Assembly: GCA_963836005.1 (NCBI GenBank)
Contig: CAWIHS010000002.1
Span: forward strand, 682,001-746,000
Direction of reading: 5' to 3'
Length of the DNA: 64,000 nucleotides
Source of the DNA: CAWIHS01 sp963836005
GTDB taxonomy: Bacteria; Pseudomonadota; Gammaproteobacteria; GRL18
The notes beneath the pieces were generated by a model. It worked only from the letters and a program-made list of their open reading frames with translations, was not told where the DNA came from and made no database searches. Each line of letters opens with the position of its first letter. Within the stretch, counting starts at the first letter, position 1. Positions 34,087 through 43,491 of this stretch are shown here, piece after piece. Position numbers and translations under genes: made by a program.

Positions 34087-34359
34087 GTAATTATTCAGCG
34101 TATTTTAGATTTATACGTAAGTTCTTGATATCAGGTGTTTGCGTAAGGCAGATAATTGCTCCTGTATAATCTGCATTCCCTACGTCCCTGTAGGTCAAGT
34201 GTATGTGGCATGGATGCCACATTCAAGCCTACGACATACATGGAAGTATAAGTGCCGTGGGAGGCAGGAAGCCGGGAACGACCATGGACGTATTTACGGC
34301 GTCTTCTGGAGCAAATTCCTGATGTCAAGGACGTTTTCAAAATTACGCTGAATAGTTAC
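34087..34359. mobile_element. 273-bp MITE-like element with 8-bp target duplication
   Basis: The ends GTAATTATTCAGCGTA (34087-34102) and TACGCTGAATAGTTAC (34344-34359) are inverted repeats matching at 15 of 16 positions. A perfect octamer TCAGATTT lies immediately outside each end (34079-34086 and 34360-34367). The interior has several small hairpins: CCTAC..GTAGG, TGTGGCATGGATGCCACA and GGCAGGAAGCC. No protein is encoded. It lies in the pilT-pilU gap, which also carries further end-like motifs at 34374-34389 and 34424-34435. Together these fill 34055-34462. Confidence 0.85.
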
Positions 34360-34462
34360 TCAGATTTTTAAATTACTCTGAACAGTTACTAACATTTTAC
34401 CTGATGGAAATTACGATCTTCAATATACGCTGAAATAGATATTAAAATATAAGGATTTCTCA

Positions 34463-35623
34463 ATGGATTTTGATTCGTTATTAAAATTGATGGTACATAA
34501 AAAGGCTTCGGATCTTTTCATTACCGTTGGTACTCCACCTTCCATGAAGATCAATGGAAAAATTTCTCCGGTGACCAATAATTCACTAAATTCTACCCAG
34601 GTGCATCAAATTGTTACCGGAATTATGAATGACCGTTTACGTGCTGATTTTGAAGAACATCATGAGTGCAATTTTGCTGTGAGTCGTAAAGGCGTTGGCC
34701 GTTTTCGTGTCAGTGCCTTTATGCAGCGAAGTAATGTAGGTATGGTGTTACGGCGTATCGAAACAGTTATTCCCACCTATCAGGATTTAAATTTGCCGGA
34801 ACAGATCAAGGATCTTGCCATGACCAAACGCGGCCTGATTATTTTTGTCGGCGCCACCGGTTCGGGTAAATCAACATCTCTTGCTTCTATGATTGGTTAT
34901 CGAAATACCCATGGCAGTGGACATATCATTACTATTGAAGATCCCATTGAATTTGTTCACAACCATGACGGCTGTCTTATTACTCAACGTGAAGTGGGTA
35001 TAGATACTGAATCTTTTGAAGTGGCCTTGAAAAATACCTTACGTCAGGCTCCTGACGTGATCCTTATAGGTGAAATTCGTACCCGTGAAACTATGGATCA
35101 TGCCATTGCCTTCGCTGAAACCGGTCATTTGTGTCTTGCAACGCTGCATGCTAATAATGCTAACCAGGCCATGGATCGTATCATTAACTTTTTTCCGGAA
35201 GAGCGTAAACAGCAACTATTAATGGACCTGTCACTTAATATGAAGGCCTTTGTGGCACAGCAGCTGATACCAACGCCTGATGGTAAGGGACGCAGAGTGG
35301 CAGTAGAGATCCTGCTGAATTCACCATTAATATCTGATTATGTCCGTGATGGTCAGGTACATAAACTCAAGGAAGTGATGAAAAAATCTCGTGAAGAAGG
35401 GATGCAAACCTTCGATCAGGCATTGTATGATTTATATCGCAATGAATCGATTACCTATGAAGATGCTATTCATCATGCGGATTCGCCAAATGACCTTCGC
35501 CTGATGATCAAGCTGGGTGATGAGGAAGTGGCCAATTCAGTAGGTTCATCACTGGATGGCATCAGCTTTACCGATACTCGTGCAGATCAGCACGAGAAAG
35601 GGCTGGCCGGTAGAATTATCTAA
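34463..35623 (+). CDS. pilU: Twitching motility ATPase PilU
   Basis: PilT paralogue that assists retraction. The 386-residue protein has Walker A GATGSGKST (130-138), TIEDPIEF, ILIGEIRT and the FAETGHLCLATLHANNA His box. Its C-terminus is longer than PilT and carries the PilU-type tail (DEEVANSVG...). It probably has its own promoter now, because a mobile element lies between it and pilT. A hairpin with T-run follows. Confidence 0.95.
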   Translation: MDFDSLLKLMVHKKASDLFITVGTPPSMKINGKISPVTNNSLNSTQVHQIVTGIMNDRLRADFEEHHECNFAVSRKGVGRFRVSAFMQRSNVGMVLRRIETVIPTYQDLNLPEQIKDLAMTKRGLIIFVGATGSGKSTSLASMIGYRNTHGSGHIITIEDPIEFVHNHDGCLITQREVGIDTESFEVALKNTLRQAPDVILIGEIRTRETMDHAIAFAETGHLCLATLHANNANQAMDRIINFFPEERKQQLLMDLSLNMKAFVAQQLIPTPDGKGRRVAVEILLNSPLISDYVRDGQVHKLKEVMKKSREEGMQTFDQALYDLYRNESITYEDAIHHADSPNDLRLMIKLGDEEVANSVGSSLDGISFTDTRADQHEKGLAGRII

Positions 35624-35643
35624 GCAGTCTGTTTGATGAGCTG

Positions 35644-35680
35644 AAAACCGCTTGAATTAATCTGGCTTCTAGCGGTTTTT
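35644..35680 (+). terminator. Rho-independent terminator after pilU
   Basis: AAAACCGCT (35644-35652) and AGCGGTTTT (35671-35679) form a perfect 9-bp stem, the right arm running into a T-run, with an 18-base loop. It lies 20 bases past the pilU stop, on the correct strand. The loop is longer than usual. Confidence 0.6.
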
Positions 35681-35885
35681 CAGGTATAAGTAAGTGTTTC
35701 TGAAAGGTGTCCATACAGCAGCAGACCCTGTGATGCATTCTGGCGACTTTTTTTCTTAACGCAAGTGATGCTAAGATGAGCGAATTGAGGTACTGCGAAG
35801 TCCTGTGCGATGTTGCAATACTTCTGGAGATACGGCCATACAGCTGTTTACCTAGCTTGAATTCACTCTTACAGAGCCTGACTTG

Positions 35886-36657
35886 ATGATCGAAAAAACC
35901 AGACATGTTCTTCATCAGCTCTGTCATGGCTATGCAGCACCTTTCCTGGACGTTGCGAGGCAATATGCCGCATTATTTAATAATACTCCCTACCGGGTTA
36001 CAACTGTTTTTTTAACGGGTAAGAAAGATCCGTGGGTGATCAGTCATTCAGCCTCAGATGAAGTCCTGTTGCTGGAAAATTCTTCCAGAGATCTGCGCGG
36101 TTTAAAAATTAAACAAATACGTCAATTAAAAAAAATCTGTCAGTCGAGGCATTTTGATTTTGCCATTGCGCATCGTTACAAGGCGATTTATATCTGCCGC
36201 CATCAGAAAGCTCTCAAGGTCATCGGTGTACATCATGCGTTTGATGATTATCAGCGTCTGACACGACGTCTGTTCGTCTATCGGCAGGCAAAATATTTGT
36301 TTCTTCTAGGCGTATCCCATGCGGTGAGAGATAATTTGCGCCAGTCACTGCGGTATTTTCCGCAGGGTAATATTCAGACACTGTATAACCGAATTGATCA
36401 TGTCAAATTACAGCAGCAACAACTCAGTCGCAGTAGAGCCAGAGCATCACTGCAGCTGGAACCAGCCTGTTTTTTATTTTGTAAATGTGGGTCGTTTGCA
36501 CCCTGATAAAAATCAGTATACTTTAATCAATGCTTTTGCCAAAGTCGCCAGAGAGTTTGACAATCCGAATTTGCGCCACAAAGTGTTCCGGTCAGATTAT
36601 TTTCCTATGCAACAGATAAAAGAATACAGAATAATAAGCGTGCGGCACTGGCTATGA
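35886..36657 (+). pseudogene. Glycosyltransferase (GT4-like) pseudogene with frameshift
   Basis: The first frame (ATG 35886) gives a glycosyltransferase N-terminal domain: QLCHGYAAPFLDVARQYAALF, IKQIRQLKKICQSRHFDFAIAHR, VIGVHHAFDDYQRLT and LLGVSHAVRDNL. It goes out of frame at a run of six T (36470-36475). One T fewer would join it to the second frame, which continues PVFYFVNVGRLHPDKNQYTL, the donor-binding domain start. That frame ends after about 40 more residues, without the usual EPFG-type motif, so a second lesion truncates it. A sequencing error could explain only the first break. It heads an LPS gene region and probably added a core sugar. Confidence 0.7.
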
Positions 36658-36836
36658 TGCATGATTTGACGGTTCCCGTCAGCTGGAAAAAGAAATTTCG
36701 CCACTGGGTACAGCATATAGTCTACAGCGGGAACACTATCAATACGCGAATGATGAATATTTTCGTAAGGCAATACGAGCAAATGAATTATTCTTTAAAT
36801 TAAACCTGGAACAGTTGGGACAGTTGGTGACAGATA
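36658..36836 (+). other. Decayed coding remnant
   Basis: After the broken glycosyltransferase, one frame stays open through 36665-36836 and beyond and reads like protein: SRQLEKEISPLGTAYSLQRE, then NDEYFRKAIRANELFFKLN. It has no start codon in this frame and runs into the next gene. It is probably the tail of a lost gene; no family is recognised. Confidence 0.35.
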
Positions 36837-37703
36837 ATGACTTGTGCAGAAACAAAAAAACTTCAAAAACCTAAAGTGCGTAATGCTGAGATAGCAGATT
36901 TTGATAAAGTTTATCCTTTACTGCGGGAATTAAATAATACCAGAATGACTAAAGATGACTGGCTCAGGTTGTTTCAAAATCACTGGAATATTGAAGAGTT
37001 TTCAGCAGGGGTTGTGTTAGAGCTGGAGGAAAAAATTGTCGGCTATATTGGTACTATCTATAGCAGGCAAATAATCGCAGGTCAGGCGCAGTTGTTTTGC
37101 AATTTAACCAGCTGGATTGTAGAGGATGAATATCGAAGCCACAGCATTATGCTGCTCCTGCCTCTGTTAAGAAACAAGAATGCCGTATTGACCAGTTATA
37201 GTTCAAATGATGTGACCTATGAAGTTTATAAAAAACTGGGATTTAAAGAGGGAAATATGAGCAAGCGAATCATATATCCTTTCCCTTCTTTACGGGCAAA
37301 TAAATTCCAGATTATTACCGATATTGAAGACATAAAAACGAGCCTCAGGGATGAATTCAAAGCTGTGTTTAATGATCATTGTCGCTTTGGAAATGCCTAT
37401 ATCCTCATCATTTCAGGTGATGAACAATGTTTGTTAATGGGTGTCAGGCGTAAAAAACAATTAAGAATATACTATGCCAGCGATAGAGAATTTTTACAGC
37501 AATATCTGAGTGGATTTAGAGGCAGATTAATGTCCATGTGCAAGGTAAAAAAAATGATTATTAATGAACATTTATTAGCTGGACATAAAGTTTTTCTCTC
37601 CCGAAAAGTAACCTGGGGTTATCCTTATCAATATAAAACCAGCAACAAAGACTGCATTGACCCGTTGCCCGTTTATTCTGAACTGTTGTTACTGAACATG
37701 TGA
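36837..37703 (+). CDS. GNAT-like acetyltransferase, putative
   Basis: A 288-residue protein whose N-terminal 150 residues have the GNAT layout (VRNAEIADFDKVYPLLREL; VVLELEEKIVGYIGTIYS; CNLTSWIVEDEYRSHSIMLL; EVYKKLGFKEG). The second half has no recognised domain. Related proteins occur in polysaccharide gene clusters and may acetylate a sugar, but no substrate can be assigned. It follows the decayed remnant on the same strand and is convergent with the DUF6625 gene. Confidence 0.6.
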   Translation: MTCAETKKLQKPKVRNAEIADFDKVYPLLRELNNTRMTKDDWLRLFQNHWNIEEFSAGVVLELEEKIVGYIGTIYSRQIIAGQAQLFCNLTSWIVEDEYRSHSIMLLLPLLRNKNAVLTSYSSNDVTYEVYKKLGFKEGNMSKRIIYPFPSLRANKFQIITDIEDIKTSLRDEFKAVFNDHCRFGNAYILIISGDEQCLLMGVRRKKQLRIYYASDREFLQQYLSGFRGRLMSMCKVKKMIINEHLLAGHKVFLSRKVTWGYPYQYKTSNKDCIDPLPVYSELLLLNM

Positions 37704-37711
37704 TGTAGATA

Positions 37712-38635
37712 TTATTTGCTGATAACGCTGCTTACAAAGCCGCCGGGTGTTATGGCCCATTGATCAGGCGGCTGTTTATCATCGAACTGTACCAGTTTCT
37801 CCAGACTTTCCCAGGCGGCACGATGGGCAACTGATTTATTCAGCCAGAGGGATGATTTCCAGTTCATAAAATGCAGATAGATAAATTCCCGTTCGGCATC
37901 TTTGATATTGGTTAATCTGCCCTGATCCCAGATCCAGGTTTGGGGATGCTCAGGAGTACCGTCTAACCAGGGCATGGGTGATAAAATGGTCGTAAACTGT
38001 TCTTTAAAATAATTATTTCTCCAGTATGGGTTACATAAACCATAGAGTGTCTTTAACCAGCGCGGATGTTTTCGGTGAGGCATAAATACCTTGGTGAATT
38101 TTGACTCATCGATGCTTAGATGCTGCGGGTTTTCAAATAGCGTTCTCCACTGAGGGATTTGTTTAAAAGCGGTTCTCATCTGAGGGTTATTTCTCAGTAA
38201 ACAGAAATGTCCGGAGATACGGCTGTCATGAGTTGAAAATAGCTGATGTTGTTGCAGGATGTCTTCGCTCAAAAAATGGCGCAAATTGCCGTAGATCAAG
38301 TCCAGATCCCCAAAGCCGAAAAAATCATAAGCCTGTATATATTCCTCATGAATAAAGCCGTAGGCAGGTTTCAAATCACAAAGTTTGTAGGCTGTAGCCT
38401 GAGAAAAATCGATATCCAGTCTGCTGGAAATGAGTGCTTTATAATCTGTAAACGAGATTTCAAGAAATTGAGCATTTTGTGGCTGTATGTCAGGATAACC
38501 GCAATCCGTTATAAAAAACCAGTCAATGGAAGGGTTAAACTGACAACTCTGCATAAACAGATTGATCCATTCAGGCCACTGTCCAAAATAAGGAATGATC
38601 ACTTTGATTGAAGAGAAGCTCATACCTGGCTGCAT
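37712..38635 (-). CDS. DUF6625 glycosyltransferase-like protein
   Basis: A 307-residue protein that begins IKVIIPYFGQWPEWINLFMQ and continues WFFITDCGYPDI, YKLCDLKPAYGFIHE, YDFFGFGDLDLIYGN, ISGHFCLLRNNP and DESKF. This matches the DUF6625 pattern, with a GT-A-like fold; GDLDLIYG would be the metal-binding DXD region. Probably a sugar transferase in LPS or capsule synthesis. The acceptor is unknown. It is in the same direction as the O-antigen ligase-like gene, with 86 bases between them. Confidence 0.7.
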   Translation of the reverse strand: MQPGMSFSSIKVIIPYFGQWPEWINLFMQSCQFNPSIDWFFITDCGYPDIQPQNAQFLEISFTDYKALISSRLDIDFSQATAYKLCDLKPAYGFIHEEYIQAYDFFGFGDLDLIYGNLRHFLSEDILQQHQLFSTHDSRISGHFCLLRNNPQMRTAFKQIPQWRTLFENPQHLSIDESKFTKVFMPHRKHPRWLKTLYGLCNPYWRNNYFKEQFTTILSPMPWLDGTPEHPQTWIWDQGRLTNIKDAEREFIYLHFMNWKSSLWLNKSVAHRAAWESLEKLVQFDDKQPPDQWAITPGGFVSSVISK

Positions 38636-38721
38636 TGATGAAAGGACAAAGTTAGTGATTCAGGATAATGGCTCGGCCTAATGAGAGATTTGGTCATAAA
38701 AAACAGAGATACTGGTTTGAA

Positions 38722-39909
38722 TTATTTTATAGTCTGTTGCCTTGAGGCAATAAACGCTAATGGTATCCAGAACAATGCCCAGGTTTCATTGGGGCGAGAC
38801 ACCAGACCGTCACCATTGGGCAGAAAAGCGATAAAACCATAGATAATTATAATGCCCCAGAAGCTGTCTTTATCATGACCTGAACGATAAGCGCTAATCA
38901 CTGTCTTTATGGTAAGTATGAGTGCCAGCAGTACGCCGATCAATCCCGTGTACAGAAAAATAGCCATATAGACACTATGAGCATGTGTAAAAGTAATATC
39001 TACTGCCTGACAGTAAGCCTCAAACCCTGCGGAAGAACCTGCACCACGGCCAAAAAATGGAGTATTCATGGCCGTAGCGAATAACTCTTTCCAAATGACA
39101 TCACGACAACTCAGATTGAACTCCCGGTTTAACACTCTGTCAGTTATGTCAGTAAACAGCGCCAGAAATATCAGGCTCAAAACAGCAAAAATAGCAATGG
39201 GGATTAACTTTTTGATATTTTCACGCCGCACGGAAAACAGCACCAGCATGATACCGATCAACAGGGCAAGCTGTTGTCCTCGACTTTTGTTGAGTGCAAT
39301 TTCTACCGTCAATATGCCAAGCAGAAAAGCATATATCATCATGGTCTTTTTATGCTTAGCCTGTAGAAACTCTCGAAAAGCATATAAAAACAGCAGACCG
39401 AATACCTCCGCGGTGACATTGGCATTATCAAGTACTCCCCAGCCATAAATGCGGCCTGTTATACCTGTCGTTACCAGCATGGTATAGATATTATATACTG
39501 CCAGCAGGCTGCCGCATATCAGCATGGCTTTTAAAATACTGTCCTCAAATTTTGGAAACCTATTATTAACCGTGTACACTGCCAGAAACAGGCTGATCAG
39601 CAGCAACACTTTTTTAAATTGATGGAAAATTGCCTGAGCTGAGATATCATCAGACCAGAAAACAGACAGCGCAGAATAAAGTATCAGAAGTAAAGATAAT
39701 AGGAATATCTCGGTACATGGATAATGTTTAATTTGGTAGACTAACGTAAGCAGTACGGGGGCAACTACCAATAAATAATATACAGTCTGTAAACGGGAAC
39801 TGCTTGCCTGCCAGAAGAAACCGGTCAGAAACAATGTTAAGCCCGCTAACAACAGATAGCTCATTATGCGGATATATTTTTCCTGATACAGGCTGTTCAT
39901 TATTGACAT
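38722..39909 (-). CDS. O-antigen ligase/polymerase family membrane protein
   Basis: A 395-residue integral membrane protein with about ten to eleven hydrophobic segments and the Wzy_C (WaaL/Wzy) region: FFGRGAGSSAGFEAYCQ followed by THAHSVYMAIFLYTGLIG, which is the periplasmic loop with the key His. It either joins O-antigen to lipid A-core (WaaL) or polymerises repeat units (Wzy); these cannot be told apart by sequence inspection. Its start overlaps the stop of the kinase-like gene by one base (39909), consistent with an operon. Confidence 0.85.
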   Translation of the reverse strand: MSIMNSLYQEKYIRIMSYLLLAGLTLFLTGFFWQASSSRLQTVYYLLVVAPVLLTLVYQIKHYPCTEIFLLSLLLILYSALSVFWSDDISAQAIFHQFKKVLLLISLFLAVYTVNNRFPKFEDSILKAMLICGSLLAVYNIYTMLVTTGITGRIYGWGVLDNANVTAEVFGLLFLYAFREFLQAKHKKTMMIYAFLLGILTVEIALNKSRGQQLALLIGIMLVLFSVRRENIKKLIPIAIFAVLSLIFLALFTDITDRVLNREFNLSCRDVIWKELFATAMNTPFFGRGAGSSAGFEAYCQAVDITFTHAHSVYMAIFLYTGLIGVLLALILTIKTVISAYRSGHDKDSFWGIIIIYGFIAFLPNGDGLVSRPNETWALFWIPLAFIASRQQTIK

Positions 39910-40574
39910 TATTCAGAGTCAGGATTATTCAGGTATTGATAAAGGTTTAAAAATTTATTTTTGAAGGAGGGGGTTTGAATCTTACTATATTGCAGATAAC
40001 CTGTTTGAATGGCATCTGTGTGTTGAATGAGCTGCAGATCCTCACTGAGGCGTAATATATGCTTCAGGTTCCTCAGGCGTTTGTACTGGTTCAATGAAAA
40101 CGGACTTATTTTCATATCGGAAATATCGATTAAGCCAAATTTCTGTTGCGGTGTATAGATAATATTGCCAAAGTGAGCTGATCGAAAATAAACGCCATGA
40201 TTATGTAAACAAGCTAAAAATCGTCCCAATTGCTCAAAGAAAATATCATCTGCAGTGTTTGACTGCAGATAATCTCTTACCGTAAGGCCTTCCAGCGGTT
40301 GATAATGAACTGCTGTACGTTGTATGGATTTGATCTTAAATAAATTGATTATTTTTATCGTCGCAATATTAAGTCGCTGCAGTTTTTCAGCATTACGAGC
40401 AAATTTTCGGGCCGGTGAATAAACCCTGGCGCTGGATATCAGGCGTTTAATGCGAAACAGTTTAATCATGCTCTGATCAGATAATAAGAGTACTTTGTTC
40501 CCGTAGCCGTCTTTTGCCAGAATCGTAGCGTTCTGGCAAAGCTGTTTGAACTCTTCGAAGCTAAGATTTTTCAT
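39909..40574 (-). CDS. LPS core sugar kinase-like protein
   Basis: A 221-residue protein with a reduced protein-kinase fold: the N-terminal lobe includes GNKVLLLSDQSMIKLFR, and the catalytic loop-like LACLHNHGVYFRSAHFGNII is followed by KFGLIDISDM at the metal-binding position. It resembles RfaY/WaaP-type LPS heptose kinases. It may phosphorylate inner-core sugars. The usual HxD is changed (FRSAHFGN), so activity is uncertain. It is the first gene of the unit with the ligase and DUF6625 genes, and divergent from msbA. Confidence 0.7.
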   Translation of the reverse strand: MKNLSFEEFKQLCQNATILAKDGYGNKVLLLSDQSMIKLFRIKRLISSARVYSPARKFARNAEKLQRLNIATIKIINLFKIKSIQRTAVHYQPLEGLTVRDYLQSNTADDIFFEQLGRFLACLHNHGVYFRSAHFGNIIYTPQQKFGLIDISDMKISPFSLNQYKRLRNLKHILRLSEDLQLIQHTDAIQTGYLQYSKIQTPSFKNKFLNLYQYLNNPDSE

Positions 40575-40753
40575 TTACTGTTCATGATCAGGTTGAAATT
40601 CACAGGGAGTTGCAAGCACCAAATTATCTCACAGATAGGATAAACTATGCTAGTCAGCGCACAGATATGCTATTATTCCTCGCATATAACAGAATATTGA
40701 TTCAGGTTTAAATTTCATTCCAGCCATGTTTCTAAATTAATAACGGAGTCCTG

Positions 40754-42499
40754 GTGGTTCAAAGCAACAACAAATCGGGATTACAGGTCTATCTGCGCTT
40801 ACTGAGCTACGTCAAGCCCTACTGGAAAATGTTTGCCCTCAGTGTGCTGGGGTATCTGCTGTACTCGGGTACGCAGCCGGCACTGGCCTGGATGACAGGC
40901 TGGCTGGCGGATGCGATTTACAATAAGGATGCGATGGCCAAATACCTTATTCCCCTTGCGTTGCTGGGTATTTATCTGGCCAGAGGGCTGGGCAGTTTTA
41001 TCGGCAACTACTTCCTTGCCAAAGTTTCATTCAGCGTAGTAAAAAATTTGCGTTTTGAGTTGTTTAACCGGCTGATTGAATTACCCAATACTTTTTATGA
41101 GCAACACAATTCCGGTCATCTGATTTCTGTGATCACCTTTAATGTTACTCAGGTCACTGGTGCTGCAACAGATGCAGTGAAAGTGGTCATTCGTGAAGGG
41201 GTAGCGGTTCTAGCGTTGATGGGGATGCTGTTTTATTATAACTGGAAACTGACTCTGACTTTTCTTGCCGTTGCTCCGCTGATTGGTTTTACCGTTTCCT
41301 ATGCCAGCAAGCGTTTTAAAAAACTAAGTAAAAAAATCCAGATTTCCATGGGCGATCTCACTCATGTCTCGTCAGAAGCCATTAATGGTTATAAGGAAAT
41401 CAAAAGCTTCGGTGGTCATGCCTATGAAAAAAAGCGTTTTACTCAAGCCATTATGAATAATTACCAGCAAAATCTGAAAATGGTCATGACTTCCTCGATC
41501 AATACACCGGTTTTGCAGATGATAGTCGCTTTAGCCCTGGCATTTCTTGTTTTTCTAGCCCTTTCTTTTCTCAGCGATATGCAACCTGATGCTTTTATTG
41601 TCTATATTACTGCTGCGGGCCTGTTGCCCAAACCCATCAGACAACTAAGTGAAGTGAATGCGACGATTCAGAAAGGTATTGCTGCTGCCGAAAGTATCTT
41701 TGATTTGCTGGAAGAACCGGCGGAACAGGATAATGGCAGGTTTGAAATTGACAGGGCCGAAGGCAAACTGGAGTTTAAACAGGTTTCTTTTAAATATCCG
41801 GGCACCGAAAAATGGGTACTCAATGATTTCAATCTAACCATTCATCCAGGTCAGACTGTAGCCCTGGTAGGGCGTTCTGGCAGCGGCAAATCTACCCTGG
41901 CCAGTCTGATCCCCAGATTTTATGAAGTGACACAGGGGGAAATTTTACTTGATGGCAGAGCGCTGCAAGATTATACCCTGCAAAATCTCCGTGCACAGAT
42001 TTCACTGGTGACTCAGCAGGTTATTCTGTTTAATGATACGATTGAAAACAATATCGCTTATGGTGCACTTGCACTTAATGATCGTGATCAGGTGATGGCG
42101 GCAGCGGATGCCGCTTATGCCACGGAATTTATTCAGCAGCAAAGTGATGCTATGGACACGCTGGTGGGCGAAGACGGCGTGTTGTTGTCAGGCGGCCAGC
42201 GTCAGCGTCTGGCGATAGCCAGAGCATTACTTAAGGATGCACCTTTACTGGTACTGGATGAAGCCACGTCTGCACTGGATACAGAATCTGAAAAAATGAT
42301 TCAGGCTGCGCTGGAAAAAGTCGTCAAAGGCAGGACCACACTGGTTATTGCTCATCGTCTGTCTACCATTGAAAAAGCTGATCTTATTGTCGTTATGGAC
42401 CAGGGACAAATTATAGAGACGGGTACACATGAGCAATTACTGTTACAGGGTGGTTTATACTATCATTTGCATCAGAAGCATTTTAAAGACACTGAATAA
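40754..42499 (+). CDS. msbA: Lipid A export ABC transporter MsbA
   Basis: Flips lipid A-core across the inner membrane. A 581-residue half-transporter: six transmembrane helices in the first 300 residues, then the ATPase domain with Walker A GRSGSGKST (373-381), signature LSGGQRQR and Walker B LLVLDEATSALD. The start is GTG with CGGAG six bases before. It is a single gene transcribed away from the ligase cluster; a spacer of 200 bases follows. Confidence 0.93.
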   Translation: MVQSNNKSGLQVYLRLLSYVKPYWKMFALSVLGYLLYSGTQPALAWMTGWLADAIYNKDAMAKYLIPLALLGIYLARGLGSFIGNYFLAKVSFSVVKNLRFELFNRLIELPNTFYEQHNSGHLISVITFNVTQVTGAATDAVKVVIREGVAVLALMGMLFYYNWKLTLTFLAVAPLIGFTVSYASKRFKKLSKKIQISMGDLTHVSSEAINGYKEIKSFGGHAYEKKRFTQAIMNNYQQNLKMVMTSSINTPVLQMIVALALAFLVFLALSFLSDMQPDAFIVYITAAGLLPKPIRQLSEVNATIQKGIAAAESIFDLLEEPAEQDNGRFEIDRAEGKLEFKQVSFKYPGTEKWVLNDFNLTIHPGQTVALVGRSGSGKSTLASLIPRFYEVTQGEILLDGRALQDYTLQNLRAQISLVTQQVILFNDTIENNIAYGALALNDRDQVMAAADAAYATEFIQQQSDAMDTLVGEDGVLLSGGQRQRLAIARALLKDAPLLVLDEATSALDTESEKMIQAALEKVVKGRTTLVIAHRLSTIEKADLIVVMDQGQIIETGTHEQLLLQGGLYYHLHQKHFKDTE

Positions 42500-42699
42500 G
42501 AGGTGAGGTAATGTCCAATGGCCACAGTGAGTGTAAAAAGTCATCTATTTATTTGACGTAACTAATCAGCGTATATCTATAAACGAGCTAGCAATCATCT
42601 GTCTTGCAAAAACGCCTGATATTGAACTCAGTGTAAAAGCTTAAATATCCCAAGTAATGATTTGAATCGTCAAATATCGCTTATTTAGAAAGTTAAAGT
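42500..42699. other. Spacer with a solo GTAAC element end
   Basis: GTAACTAATCAGCGTAT at 42558-42574 is a near-perfect left end of the GTAAC element family (16 of 17 positions). I could not find its partner or a matching target duplication downstream. The remainder is AT-rich with nothing recognisable. Confidence 0.5.
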
Positions 42700-43491
42700 T
42701 CAAGCATGAGGGGAAAATTGATTTTCAATCCTTTGCTGTAAATTTCTGGCTAATGGGGTATCTGTGAGATTTTTGTTGGTCGTTAGATAACTGCTAAGCA
42801 TAGTTTCTAAGTCATCACGGTTCATTGGCGCTCCTCTGCGGATCATTTGTCCCATATCATTGCGCATAATATGATGTTTTGATGGCATCCATTTGAGCTT
42901 TTCCAGATCGATCAGTCTCACATCCTGTTGCTGACCGGCAGTAATGTCATTCAGCCTGACAAAAATATGTTTGGCATACAGACAATTGTGTCGAAAATGG
43001 GCATCATGCAAGTTGCGCAGCACCTGTCCGGTTCGCTGCATAATCCACTTTCGCAATATTGCATTCAGTTGCGGGAATTGATTCCAGTAACCTTCAATAC
43101 TCTGAAAACCTTCCAGTGATTTTGTCACCAGAACGGCTTGACGTTTACCGTATACGATTCGTTCGGCATAATACAGTGAAGTCAGAGTGGGTATATTGTG
43201 TGCGCAGAGTCGGCGGATATTGATAAATTCACGTCTGAATGTTGGTATGCCTTGCAGGGGATGCAGCAAGGTTCTGCAATTATGATTTTCCTGGCGTTTG
43301 ATAAAGACCGGATATGCTTCACCATGTTCTCCTGTCATCGTGTATTTGACCACTCCGCTCCAGCCGTTGCGGCGATAATTGGGTTCTTCGAACCATTCGT
43401 TTTGCATCTCCCAGAGCTCATCAAATGAATCCAGATGGTTGGCGGCAAAGATCTGACGGGTTTGGGAGCTGCTGAAATAATCTTTAATCAT
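42700..43491 (-). CDS. Lipopolysaccharide kinase (InaA/WaaP/KdkA family)
   Basis: A 263-residue kinase-fold protein. The Lys of the small lobe is in YPVFIKRQENH, and the catalytic region is LRNLHDAHFRHNCLYAKHIF with RLIDLEKLKW as the metal-binding loop. This is the Kdo/heptose kinase family. It probably adds phosphate to an inner-core sugar. The start overlaps the stop of the lpxL-like gene by 8 bases, so the two are co-expressed. Confidence 0.85.
   Translation of the reverse strand: MIKDYFSSSQTRQIFAANHLDSFDELWEMQNEWFEEPNYRRNGWSGVVKYTMTGEHGEAYPVFIKRQENHNCRTLLHPLQGIPTFRREFINIRRLCAHNIPTLTSLYYAERIVYGKRQAVLVTKSLEGFQSIEGYWNQFPQLNAILRKWIMQRTGQVLRNLHDAHFRHNCLYAKHIFVRLNDITAGQQQDVRLIDLEKLKWMPSKHHIMRNDMGQMIRRGAPMNRDDLETMLSSYLTTNKNLTDTPLARNLQQRIENQFSPHA

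Noticed and set aside
35616..35963. 115-residue frame on the minus strand
   Set aside because: It overlaps the pilU terminator region and the glycosyltransferase start, has no ribosome site, and its sequence resembles no family.
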